Under the pieces are notes generated by a model. The model saw nothing but the letters and a program-made list of their open reading frames with translations. It was not told where the DNA came from and did no database searches. Positions 1 to 7,843 of a stretch of DNA of 8,738 bases are shown in pieces. Position 1 is the stretch's first letter; each line of letters opens with the position of its first letter. The DNA is from an uncultured Clostridia bacterium (GTDB lineage Bacteria > Bacillota > Clostridia > TANB77 > CAG-508): NCBI GenBank assembly GCA_944393305.1, contig CALXZS010000052.1, positions 1-8,738 of the forward strand, in the 5' to 3' direction. Both the position numbers and the translations under genes were made by a program.

Positions 1-66
1 AGCTGTGAATAGTAACAATCTATAATATATATTTTTTAATTGTATGAGCTGTAAATTGCAACAATT

Positions 67-2220
67 TTATTCTACATTTTTCATAGATAATTTTACCTTT
101 TGCCTATCATTATCTATTCCTATTACTTTAACTTTTACAATGTCCCCAATTGATACTATATCACTAGGTTTTTTTACAAATTTGTCACTTAATTCTGAAA
201 TATGTACTAAACCATCATGTTTTACACCAATATCTACAAAAGCTCCAAAATCTGTTATATTTCTTACAGTTCCAGTTAGTACCATTCCTTCTTTTAAATC
301 TTCAAATTTTAGTACATCACTTCTAAGAATTGGTTTTGGCATATCTTCTCTTGGATCTCTTCCTGGTTTAGATAACTCTTTTATTATATCTTCTAAAGTC
401 ATTTCTCCAATATCTAATTCTTTTGATAATTCTTTTATTTTTACTTTACTTAATTCTGATTTTATTTTTTCTAGTTTATCTTTTTCAAGTAATTCTTCTT
501 TTTTATATCCTATTTTATTTAATAATTTTTCAGTAACCTCATAACTTTCTGGATGTACTGCTGTTATTTCTAATGGATTTTTTCCTCCTGGAACTCTTAT
601 AAATCCTGCGCATTGTTCATATGCAACATTTCCCAATTTAGGAACTTTTAATAGTTCTTTTCTTTCTTTTAGTTTTCCATTTTCATCTCTATATTTAACA
701 ATATTTTTAGCAATAGTTTTATTTATACCTGAAACATATGATAAAAGTGAGGCAGTTGCAGTATTTACATCAACTCCAACTGTATTTACCGCATCTTCTA
801 CAACTCCAGTTAAGCTTTCAGACAATTTTTTCTGGTCTACATCATGTTGATATTGCCCTATGCCTATTGCTTTTGGGTCTATTTTTACGAATTCAGCAAG
901 TGGGTCTTGAAGCCTTCTTGCAATTGAAATTGCTCCTCTTAATGATACATTTAAGTCCGGATATTCTTCAGTAGCAAGCTTTGAAGCAGAATAAACAGAT
1001 GCACCCGCTTCGCTTACTATTGTATAATATACATTTTTATTTAGAGTTTCTTTAACTTTTTTCAAAGTATTAGCAACAAATATTTCCGATTCTCTTGATG
1101 CTGTACCATTTCCTATTGCTATCATTTGAATATTATCTTTTACAATAAGCTTTATTAATTCTTTTTCTGCCCCTTCTATATCATTTTGAGGTTCTGTTGG
1201 ATATATAACTCCTGTATCTAAAACTTTTCCAGTTTCATCTATTACAGCTAATTTACAACCAGTTCTATAAGCTGGGTCGAAGCCAAGAACTGTTAAACCT
1301 TTTAGTGGTGCACCAAGTAATAGTTGTTTTGCATTTTTTCCAAACACTTCTATTGCTTGTTTATCCGCTTTTTCAGTTAAATCAGCTCTAATTTCTCTAT
1401 CTAATGAAGGTTCTATTAATCTTTTAAAACTATCTTCTATTGTATCTAATAAAATTTCTTCATATTTAGGATTTTTTATTACTTTTTTGGCAATATAACC
1501 TATAATTTTTTCTACTGGTTTATCTATTGATACTTTTAAGAACTCTTCCTTTTCTCCTCTATTAATAGCTAATATTCTATGACTAGGTATCGTACTAATT
1601 TTTTCAGTATATTCGTTATACATACTATATGTAGGATTTTCTTTTTTTATGTTTTTAGTAGATATTGTACCTTCTCTATAATACATTTTTTTAATTTGTT
1701 TCCTAAAATCCGCATTATCCGAAAATTCCTCAGCCAAAATATCTTTTGCTCCTTGAATTGCCTCTTCTTCTGTTTTTACTTCATCATTTAAGAATTTCTT
1801 TGCAATTTCTTCTAATGGTTTAGTTTCTTTTTGCTCTTTAATTATTTGTGCCAAAGGTTCTAATCCTTTTGCTTTGGCTACTGTTGCTCTAGTCTTCTTC
1901 TTTTGCTTATATGGTCTATATATATCTTCTACTTCAGCTAATGTTTTAGCTGTTTCTAAGTTGTTTACAATCTCGTCTGTTAGCTTTCCTTGATTTTCAA
2001 TTGAAGTTTTAACTTCTTCTTTTCTTTCTTCTAAGTTTCTTAAATATTTTAGTCTTTCATCTAAATCTCTTAAAACTTCGTCGCTTAATCCTCCTGTAAC
2101 TTCCTTTCTATATCTTGCAATAAATGGTATGGTATTTCCTCCATCTATTAATTCTATTGTTTTTTCTACTTGATAATTTTTAATATTTAATTCATTTGCA
2201 ATTGTTTCTACTATGTTCAT
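67..2220 (-). CDS. tex: Tex family S1-domain RNA-binding protein
   Basis: Complete 717-residue protein, the usual length for Tex (YhgF-like) cytoplasmic nucleic-acid-binding proteins, the bacterial relatives of eukaryotic Spt6. Domains seen in order: Tex N-terminal helical region (about 1-200, with the family-typical NTIPFIARYRKE at 29-40); a YqgF/RNase H-like domain (about 305-450) opening with GFDPAYRTGCKLAV at 313-326 and carrying GNGTASRESE (370-379) and SEAGAS (403-408); tandem helix-hairpin-helix region (about 465-560, with VGVDVNTAS-like start and YRDENG); and a C-terminal S1 domain (about 642-714, DFGAFVDIGVKHDGLVHIS). The family is linked to transcription and RNA turnover or stress tolerance in several bacteria; the exact role here is inferred. 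The ATG at 2220 matches the family N-terminus and has AAAGGA (2232-2237) 11 bases upstream. It starts 43 bp after the AAA gene with no clear promoter between, so co-transcription is likely. The stop is TAA. I see no convincing U-tract terminator in bases 1-66. Confidence 0.96.
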   Translation of the reverse strand: MNIVETIANELNIKNYQVEKTIELIDGGNTIPFIARYRKEVTGGLSDEVLRDLDERLKYLRNLEERKEEVKTSIENQGKLTDEIVNNLETAKTLAEVEDIYRPYKQKKKTRATVAKAKGLEPLAQIIKEQKETKPLEEIAKKFLNDEVKTEEEAIQGAKDILAEEFSDNADFRKQIKKMYYREGTISTKNIKKENPTYSMYNEYTEKISTIPSHRILAINRGEKEEFLKVSIDKPVEKIIGYIAKKVIKNPKYEEILLDTIEDSFKRLIEPSLDREIRADLTEKADKQAIEVFGKNAKQLLLGAPLKGLTVLGFDPAYRTGCKLAVIDETGKVLDTGVIYPTEPQNDIEGAEKELIKLIVKDNIQMIAIGNGTASRESEIFVANTLKKVKETLNKNVYYTIVSEAGASVYSASKLATEEYPDLNVSLRGAISIARRLQDPLAEFVKIDPKAIGIGQYQHDVDQKKLSESLTGVVEDAVNTVGVDVNTATASLLSYVSGINKTIAKNIVKYRDENGKLKERKELLKVPKLGNVAYEQCAGFIRVPGGKNPLEITAVHPESYEVTEKLLNKIGYKKEELLEKDKLEKIKSELSKVKIKELSKELDIGEMTLEDIIKELSKPGRDPREDMPKPILRSDVLKFEDLKEGMVLTGTVRNITDFGAFVDIGVKHDGLVHISELSDKFVKKPSDIVSIGDIVKVKVIGIDNDRQKVKLSMKNVE

Positions 2221-2263
2221 AAAATCTTCATTCCTTTCTCACTTCGCTCCAAGGCACACATAG

Positions 2264-3952
2264 TTATGAAAGTATTTTTTCTACATATACTTTATCATTT
2301 ACTGCTACCACAGTATATTTGTGCAATTTTTCTATTTCCTTTATTTCTTCATAATTGCTATATTTAAGTATTTGTTCTTTCGCCTCTTTTTGTTTTTCTT
2401 TTAACTTATTTTCTTCACCTTTTTTCAAATACTTAAATTCTACCATTACTGAATTATATCCTTTGCTTCTGTCTCTTGGTACTAATAATATGTCTGGATA
2501 CTCTCTTTGTACTTCTAGTTCTGATTTTACTGTATAGATTTTTAGGTTCATTGATATACAATAAAATATTAATTTTACATATTTCTCATCAAATCTTTGG
2601 TAGTCTCTATTTGATAAGTTATTTAAATATTTTTGCAATATTTCTGTTATTTTATCTATTTTTCCTTCTAATGCTATTTGTCTTAATATTTCATTGTATT
2701 CATCATTATCTATTCTCATGTGAGCTTCATCGTCTATTAATTTTATAAAGTAGTCTGAATATATCTCTCTCATTACCTTATTTGGCACCTTTAACTCTGG
2801 CATACCTAGCTCTTCATCTACTATTGTTAAATAACCTAAATAATATAACATTGAAACTAGATCTGTGTCTGTAAATTCCATTGCCGGGTTAAACTTTTGA
2901 GTTATTTCGGATACTATTCCTTCTCCTGATACTGTTTTTTCAATTATTTCTGCTCGTTTTTCTCCTTTGCACAAATCTAGCATCTTTCCTATTTTACTAT
3001 AATCACTTGCTATGTTTACATCTACCAAGTTTCTTGGAAATTCTCTATTTTCTATATAACTGTCTAAAAAGTACAGGCACATATTTGAATTATATATTCT
3101 CTCTTTTCCCTCTAATGAAAATTTGTATCCATCATAATATTCTCTCATTATCGGTAATAATTTTACCTGTTTTTCTTCTGGTAATTCTTGATTATTCATC
3201 AAATCTTGTAATTCATCTTCTGTAAACCCTAGCATTTCATTCAATTTCGCATCTTGCGTTTTGTCTGAGCAAATATTAAATCCAGATGTTAAACTGTCTA
3301 AGGTAATTGGAGCTACTCCTGTTATAAATATTCTGTCAATTACTGTTTCTGTTCCTTCTTTTAACACTTCATACCATTTTCTTACTTTTCCATTTTTAGA
3401 TACTAGGCTTTTGAACTTATCTGTATTAAATCCTAAAAGTTCATTCGCAAAATGGTCATATTCGTCTATTATGACATATATTTTTTGGTTTGGCTTTTGA
3501 AATTTAAATGCTTCTATTATACTTCTAAGCATTCCTTCTGGAGTTAACTCTGGATTTGTATAAAAGTCAATATTATAATTTTTAGCAAATCCATCTATTG
3601 ATATCATTACTTTTTCTTTAAAACCTTTCATTGTTGATTCTTCATCTGAGGTGTCTATTCCTGAAAAGTTAAATCTTAGTATATGATAGCTATTTTTTAA
3701 ATTTGTTGGATGCTTGCCTATATATGTATCTTTATATAATAGTTCAAATTTGTCTTTTTTCTTTATATCGTAATAATTTTCTATTGTACTTGTAAATAAT
3801 GTTTTTCCAAATTTTCTTGGACGCAAAAACATTATTCTTTTTTGTGCCATATTTTCAAGCATTTCTATATATTTTGTTTTATCTACATAATAGTAATTAT
3901 CCTCTATCAATTCTTCATAATTACTTATTCCATAAGGTAATTTTTTTATCAT
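2264..3952 (-). CDS. AAA-ATPase-like / PD-(D/E)XK nuclease-fold protein
   Basis: Complete 562-residue protein of the AAA-ATPase-like (PF09820 type) plus C-terminal PD-(D/E)XK (PF08011 type) architecture. The N-terminus (MIKKLPYGISNYEEL, then YYVDKT at 21-26) is family-typical, which fixes the start; AAGGAG (3964-3969) lies 11 bases upstream. The P-loop is the family's atypical form, LRPRKFGKT (43-51), without the usual first glycine. Walker B is IIDEYD (161-166), followed by a sensor-like ITGVAPITLDSLTSGFNI segment (210-227). The C-terminal nuclease fold shows PD at 486-487, E505-x-K507 (VEFKY) and a downstream Gln at 527, so the predicted active-site residues are present. No signal peptide or membrane segment is seen, so it is likely cytoplasmic. 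Such proteins occur in many divergent copies per genome in anaerobes (Clostridia, Fusobacteria, Bacteroidetes); their function is unknown, and mobile-element or defence roles are only speculation. A promoter candidate and a 102-bp palindrome lie upstream; tex follows after 43 bp. Confidence 0.93.
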   Translation of the reverse strand: MIKKLPYGISNYEELIEDNYYYVDKTKYIEMLENMAQKRIMFLRPRKFGKTLFTSTIENYYDIKKKDKFELLYKDTYIGKHPTNLKNSYHILRFNFSGIDTSDEESTMKGFKEKVMISIDGFAKNYNIDFYTNPELTPEGMLRSIIEAFKFQKPNQKIYVIIDEYDHFANELLGFNTDKFKSLVSKNGKVRKWYEVLKEGTETVIDRIFITGVAPITLDSLTSGFNICSDKTQDAKLNEMLGFTEDELQDLMNNQELPEEKQVKLLPIMREYYDGYKFSLEGKERIYNSNMCLYFLDSYIENREFPRNLVDVNIASDYSKIGKMLDLCKGEKRAEIIEKTVSGEGIVSEITQKFNPAMEFTDTDLVSMLYYLGYLTIVDEELGMPELKVPNKVMREIYSDYFIKLIDDEAHMRIDNDEYNEILRQIALEGKIDKITEILQKYLNNLSNRDYQRFDEKYVKLIFYCISMNLKIYTVKSELEVQREYPDILLVPRDRSKGYNSVMVEFKYLKKGEENKLKEKQKEAKEQILKYSNYEEIKEIEKLHKYTVVAVNDKVYVEKILS

Positions 3953-3994
3953 AATAAATTATTCTCCTTTCACAAGAGATTTTTTCTATTTATT

Positions 3995-4023
3995 ATGGTA
4001 TCACAAATTCCTTGTTTTAACAA
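3995..4023 (-). promoter_or_regulatory. Candidate promoter of the AAA/nuclease gene (-tex)
   Basis: On the minus strand a -35-like TTGTTA (4018-4023) and a -10-like TACCAT (3995-4000) are separated by 17 bases. Each box matches the sigma-A consensus at 4 of 6 positions. An overlapping CATAAT is an alternative -10 but sits 20 bases from the same -35. The site lies between the 102-bp palindrome and the AAA start codon, which leaves a leader of about 35 bases. It is weak, and AT-rich DNA gives such matches by chance. Confidence 0.35.
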
Positions 4024-4038
4024 TAGAAAAAGAAAACT

Positions 4039-4140
4039 TTTTCAAGTAGGGACGGTCCTTAAACGAAAATTTCTTTTTATATGTGTTTATTTTTCCAACC
4101 ATATAAAAATTTTCATTTAAGGACCGTCCCTACTTGAAAA
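4039..4140. repeat. 102-bp near-perfect palindrome, MITE/REP-like element
   Basis: The 34-base arms 4039-4072 and 4107-4140 are reverse complements with a single mismatch (4064 C against 4115 A). Pairing resumes at 4077-4083 with 4100-4106 after a 4-base bulge, leaving a 16-base loop (4084-4099). Each arm contains the GC-rich block AGTAGGGACGGTCCTT in otherwise very AT-rich DNA. The right end abuts the TAA stop of the second ABC gene. It encodes no protein. The GGGACGGTCC core resembles palindromic repeats I recall as dispersed in clostridial genomes and sometimes linked to REP-associated tyrosine transposases. A MITE is the main alternative; I see no clear target-site duplication. In RNA it would form a very stable hairpin and probably ends the ABC operon transcript: on the minus strand it is followed by a broken U-rich run (4024-4038). 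Confidence 0.85.
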
Positions 4141-6030
4141 TTAATCTATTTCGATTGCTCCAGTATATAATGCATAGTACATTCCTTTTTTACTTATTAA
4201 TTCTTTATGATTTCCTCTTTCTAATATTCTTCCATGGTCTAAAACCATTATTAGATCTGAGTTTCTTATTGTTGATAATCTATGTGCTATTACAAATACT
4301 GTTCTACCTTTCATTAAGCCGTCCATACCTTTTTGAACAATTTGTTCTGTACGTGTATCTATACTTGATGTTGCTTCATCTAGTATTAGTACAGGTGGAT
4401 TGTATAGAGCTGCTCTTGCTATTGAAAGTAATTGTCTTTGTCCTTGTGATAATCCCTCTCCGCTTCCAGATATAACTGTATCATAGCCATTTGGTAAATT
4501 TCTAATAAAGTGGTCTGCATTTGCAAGTTTTGCTGCTGAAATTACTTCTTCATCTGTTGCATTTAGGTTTGCGTATTTAATATTGTCTTTTATTGTTCCT
4601 GTAAACAAGCTTGTATCTTGCAAAACCATACCAAGTGATTTTCTTAAATCTTCTTTCTTTATTTTCTTTATATTTATTCCGTCATATCTAATTTTACCAT
4701 CTTGAACATCATAGAAACGATTTATTAAGTTTGTAATTGTAGTTTTTCCTGCACCTGTTGCACCAACAAATGATACTTTTTGACCTTCTTTTGCTTCTAA
4801 AGTAATATCATGAAGTACCATTTTATTTGGAGTATATCCAAAGTTTACGTTTTCAAATTCTACATGACCACGTAATTTAGTGTATGTAACTCTTCCATCA
4901 TGATGTGGATGTTTCCATGCCCAAAGTCCTGTTCTTTCTTTGCTTTCAACTAATTTTCCGTTTTCCATTTTTGCATTTACTAATGTTACATATCCTTCAT
5001 CAACTTCTTTTTCTTCATCAATTAATGCAAATATTCTTTCTGCTCCAGCTAGTGCCATTATTACTGAGTTCATTTGTTGAGATACTTGGCTTACTGGGTT
5101 TGTGAATGATTTTATATATTGTAAAAATGCAGCTATACTACCTATACTTAATATATTATTTACTGATAACATACCACCAATTATTGCAATAAATACATAT
5201 CCTAAGTTTCCTATATTTGCAATACATGGCATTAAAATATTGGCATATATGTTAGCATTTGTACTACTATCACATAGTTCTTCGTTTAATTTATCGAATT
5301 TTTCTTTAGATTCTTCTTCATAATTAAATACTTTAACAACTTTTTGACCTTCCATCATTTCTTCTATATAGCCATTGACTTTACTAATGTCATCTTGTTG
5401 TTTTACGAAATATTTTGAACTGTTTCCACCAAAATATCTTGCACAGAATATCATTAGTACAACCATTCCTAATACTATTAATGTTAAATATACATTGGTT
5501 GTAAACATTGATATTAATACACTTGCCATTGTAATAATTGCTGAAAATACTTGAGGTATACTTTGACTTATCATTTGTCTTAAAGTATCAACATCATTTG
5601 TATACGTACTCATAATTTCACCATGTGCATGTGTATCAAAATATTTTAGAGGTAGAGTTTGCATATGATTAAACATATCTTCACGTACTTTTCTTAAAAC
5701 ACCTTGAGAAATGTTTATCATTAGTCTATTGTATAGATATGTTGCTGTTATACCAATTAGGTACATTCCTCCCATGCCTAAAACTGCCATAAACAAATTA
5801 CTTAAATCTGGGTTTTGCTGTCCCATTAGAGGAGTTATATAGTCGTCTATTAATTTTTGTAAGAACTGAATTCCCATTACATTAGCAATACTACTTACTA
5901 TAATGCTTATTATAACTATAACAAATTGAACTTTATATGTTCCTGTTGCGTATTTTAAAAGTCTTTTGACTGTACTAAAATTTATGCCACTTGTTTTCTT
6001 TTTGCTATTTTTTTCATTTTTCTTACTCAT
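4141..6030 (-). CDS. ABC exporter half-transporter, catalytically intact subunit
   Basis: Complete 629-residue fusion of a six-helix transmembrane domain (segments near 33-56, 78-101, 160-178, 181-199, 265-289 and 294-305) and a C-terminal nucleotide-binding domain, located in the cytoplasmic membrane as half of a type IV (ABCB-like) exporter. NBD motifs: Walker A GATGAGKT (423-430), Q-loop Q471, signature LSQGQ (527-531; second-last Gly-type position replaced by Gln), Walker B VLILDE (547-552) with catalytic E552, D-loop SSID (555-558), H-loop H583. The catalytic residues are intact while the signature is degenerate, which complements the partner gene. A linker of about 35 residues between the domains carries WAWKHPHHDG (370-379), which I recall from related clostridial transporters. 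The start ATG overlaps the end of the partner gene by 8 bp (ATGAGTAA), and AGGAGG (6039-6044) lies 8 bases upstream inside that gene, so translation is coupled. The substrate is unknown; multidrug or peptide export is the family expectation. Confidence 0.95.
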   Translation of the reverse strand: MSKKNEKNSKKKTSGINFSTVKRLLKYATGTYKVQFVIVIISIIVSSIANVMGIQFLQKLIDDYITPLMGQQNPDLSNLFMAVLGMGGMYLIGITATYLYNRLMINISQGVLRKVREDMFNHMQTLPLKYFDTHAHGEIMSTYTNDVDTLRQMISQSIPQVFSAIITMASVLISMFTTNVYLTLIVLGMVVLMIFCARYFGGNSSKYFVKQQDDISKVNGYIEEMMEGQKVVKVFNYEEESKEKFDKLNEELCDSSTNANIYANILMPCIANIGNLGYVFIAIIGGMLSVNNILSIGSIAAFLQYIKSFTNPVSQVSQQMNSVIMALAGAERIFALIDEEKEVDEGYVTLVNAKMENGKLVESKERTGLWAWKHPHHDGRVTYTKLRGHVEFENVNFGYTPNKMVLHDITLEAKEGQKVSFVGATGAGKTTITNLINRFYDVQDGKIRYDGINIKKIKKEDLRKSLGMVLQDTSLFTGTIKDNIKYANLNATDEEVISAAKLANADHFIRNLPNGYDTVISGSGEGLSQGQRQLLSIARAALYNPPVLILDEATSSIDTRTEQIVQKGMDGLMKGRTVFVIAHRLSTIRNSDLIMVLDHGRILERGNHKELISKKGMYYALYTGAIEID

Positions 6031-7762
6031 TATCTTCTCCTCCTTTCATTTGTGAATTATATACTTCCCTATATATTTTATTAGTTTTTAATAATTCTTC
6101 TGAAGTTCCAATACCACTTATTTTTCCTTCATCAAGTACAATTATTCTGTCTGCGTCTTCTACTGATGTAACTCTTTGAGCAATAATTATTTTTGTTGTA
6201 TTAGGTATTTCTTCTCTAAATGCTTTCCTAATATAACTATCTGTTTTTGTATCAACAGCACTTGTTGAATCATCTAATATTAAGATTTTTGGCTTTTTAA
6301 GAAGTGCTCTTGCAATACATAGTCTTTGTCTTTGACCTCCAGATACATTAGTACCACCTTGCTCTATCATTGTATCGTATTTTTCTGGGAATTCTTGTAT
6401 GAAACTATCTGCTTGTGCTAATTTACAAGCTTTTTCTAGTTCTTCATCATCTGCATTTTCATCTCCCCATCTTAGGTTTTCTGATATAGTACCTGAGAAT
6501 AATACATTTTTTTGTAAAACCATTGATACAGCGTCACGAAGTGATTCCATATCATAATTTTTTACATCTACTCCACCAACTTTGACAGTACCTTTTGTAG
6601 CATCATATAGTCTTGGAATAAGTTGAACAAGTGTTGATTTTGAACTTCCTGTTCCTCCTATTATACCTATTGTTTCACCTGATTTTATTTCTAAATTAAT
6701 ATCTTGCAAAGCATATTTATTTGGGTCTTTTTCATCACTATATGCAAAGCTTACGTGTTCAAATGTTATAGAACCATCTTTGATTGTTTTTATTGCATTT
6801 TTCTTGTTTTTGATAGCTGGTTCTTCATCTAATACTTCTACAATTCTTTCTGCTGAAGATTGAGCCATAATTATCATTACAAATACCATTGAAAGCATCA
6901 TTAAGCTCATAAGTATTTGCCAAGCATATGTAATTAAGCTAGATAATTCACCTGTTTGGAATGTGCCTTCAATTATGTATTTTGCACCAAGCCATGAAAT
7001 TATTAATACTGAAAAATATACAACAAATTGCATTATTGGACTATTAAAAGCAATTATTTTTTCTGCTTTTTTAAAATAGTTATATACTTCATTATTAACT
7101 TCTTCGAATTTTTCTTCTTCATGCTTTTCGTTTGCATATGCTTTTACAACTCTTATACCGCCAACATTTTCTTGAACAACTCTGTTTAGTTTATCATATT
7201 TTTTGAATACCTTTTCAAAGTTTGGATGTGCTTTTATTGCTATATAAAATAAAGCTACTCCTAGAACTGGTATTGATACTAAGAATACACAAGAAAGTCT
7301 TGCATCAATGCTGAATGCCATTAATAATGAAGCAATTAGCATGACCGGTCCTCTAATTAATATTCTTATTATCATCATGAATGCCATTTGAACATTTGTT
7401 ACATCTGTTGTTAGTCTTGTTATTAAGCTTGATGTTGAAAATTTGTCTATATTTTCAAATGAATAGTCTTGAATTTTATAAAACATTCCTTGTCTTAAAT
7501 TTTTTGCAAATCCTGATGATGCTTTTGCTGCAAATCTTCCAGATAACATACCAAATGCTAATGACATAATAGCTGAAATTGTTAGTAATATTCCTACTTC
7601 TAATATGTATTTTATATCACTATTTGGTATTCCCACGTCAATTATTTTTGACATAAGTAAAGGAATAATTACTTCCATTACTACTTCTAAGATTACAAAT
7701 ATTGGTGTTAATATACTTGCTTTTTTGTACTCTTTGATATAACTTGCTAATTTCTTTATCAT
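6023..7762 (-). CDS. ABC exporter half-transporter, degenerate-site subunit
   Basis: Complete 579-residue half-transporter with six predicted membrane segments (near 15-38, 53-74, 127-150, 155-176, 238-262 and 277-300) and a C-terminal ATP-binding domain. Walker A reads GGTGSSKS (369-376), with Ser in place of the last Gly before Lys. The Q-loop is Q417, the signature is canonical VSGGQ (473-477), Walker B is ILILDD (493-498) with Asp498 where the catalytic Glu normally is, and the H-loop has Gln529 in place of His (IIAQR). These substitutions mark the non-hydrolysing site of heterodimeric exporters such as TM287/288, BmrCD and LmrCD; the canonical VSGGQ would complete the active site of the partner. 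The ATG at 7762 follows AAGGAG (7768-7773) by 5 bases. It lies 81 bp after marR, with a hairpin in the gap, and overlaps the next ABC gene by 8 bp. The heterodimer is inferred from the complementary motifs and the gene overlap. Confidence 0.95.
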   Translation of the reverse strand: MIKKLASYIKEYKKASILTPIFVILEVVMEVIIPLLMSKIIDVGIPNSDIKYILEVGILLTISAIMSLAFGMLSGRFAAKASSGFAKNLRQGMFYKIQDYSFENIDKFSTSSLITRLTTDVTNVQMAFMMIIRILIRGPVMLIASLLMAFSIDARLSCVFLVSIPVLGVALFYIAIKAHPNFEKVFKKYDKLNRVVQENVGGIRVVKAYANEKHEEEKFEEVNNEVYNYFKKAEKIIAFNSPIMQFVVYFSVLIISWLGAKYIIEGTFQTGELSSLITYAWQILMSLMMLSMVFVMIIMAQSSAERIVEVLDEEPAIKNKKNAIKTIKDGSITFEHVSFAYSDEKDPNKYALQDINLEIKSGETIGIIGGTGSSKSTLVQLIPRLYDATKGTVKVGGVDVKNYDMESLRDAVSMVLQKNVLFSGTISENLRWGDENADDEELEKACKLAQADSFIQEFPEKYDTMIEQGGTNVSGGQRQRLCIARALLKKPKILILDDSTSAVDTKTDSYIRKAFREEIPNTTKIIIAQRVTSVEDADRIIVLDEGKISGIGTSEELLKTNKIYREVYNSQMKGGEDNE

Positions 7763-7815
7763 TTTTTCTCCTTCCTTTCTTGATTTAGCTTACAAATGGT
7801 ATTAAGGCTATTTAA

Positions 7816-7840
7816 AAAGAACAAATATTATTTGTTCCTT
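7816..7840 (-). promoter_or_regulatory. Hairpin/palindrome between marR and the ABC genes
   Basis: On the minus strand AAGGAACAAAT pairs with ATTTGTTCTTT across a 3-base loop (7827-7829): 11 pairs including one G-U, with a perfect 8-bp core GAACAAAT/ATTTGTTC. The descending arm ends in a U-run (7814-7818), so in RNA it could be a weak terminator or attenuator that lowers exporter expression relative to the regulator. As DNA the 19-base core is a plausible MarR operator. It also overlaps a weak promoter candidate for the ABC genes: TTGTTC (7819-7824), 17 bases, TACCAT (7796-7801). The three readings cannot be separated from sequence alone. Confidence 0.55.
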
Positions 7841-7843
7841 CCT

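Noticed and set aside
53..67. Small hairpin AAATTG-TTG-CAATTT at the end of tex as a terminator
   Set aside because: The stem is short and A/T-only, and no U-run follows on the minus strand. The true tex terminator may lie beyond the window edge.
44..544. Plus-strand open frame of 166 codons antisense to tex
   Set aside because: It mirrors the well-supported tex reading frame, is low-complexity (Ser/Phe/Leu-rich), and has no ribosome binding site. The same applies to all other plus-strand frames in the window.
2264..3952. AAA/nuclease gene as a transposase or a restriction enzyme
   Set aside because: The order of motifs (RPRKFGKT, IIDEYD, PD/ExK) fits the AAA-ATPase-like plus PD-(D/E)XK family. 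There is no DDE or HUH motif and no methylase neighbour.
4039..4140. CRISPR repeat or riboswitch
   Set aside because: There is only one inverted pair, with no spacer-separated direct repeats. The perfect symmetry fits a palindrome element and not a folded ligand-binding RNA.
4141..7762. Degenerate Walker B and H-loop as signs of a decaying pseudogene
   Set aside because: Both frames are intact and full length, and the substitutions are those known from heterodimeric exporters with a matching intact partner.
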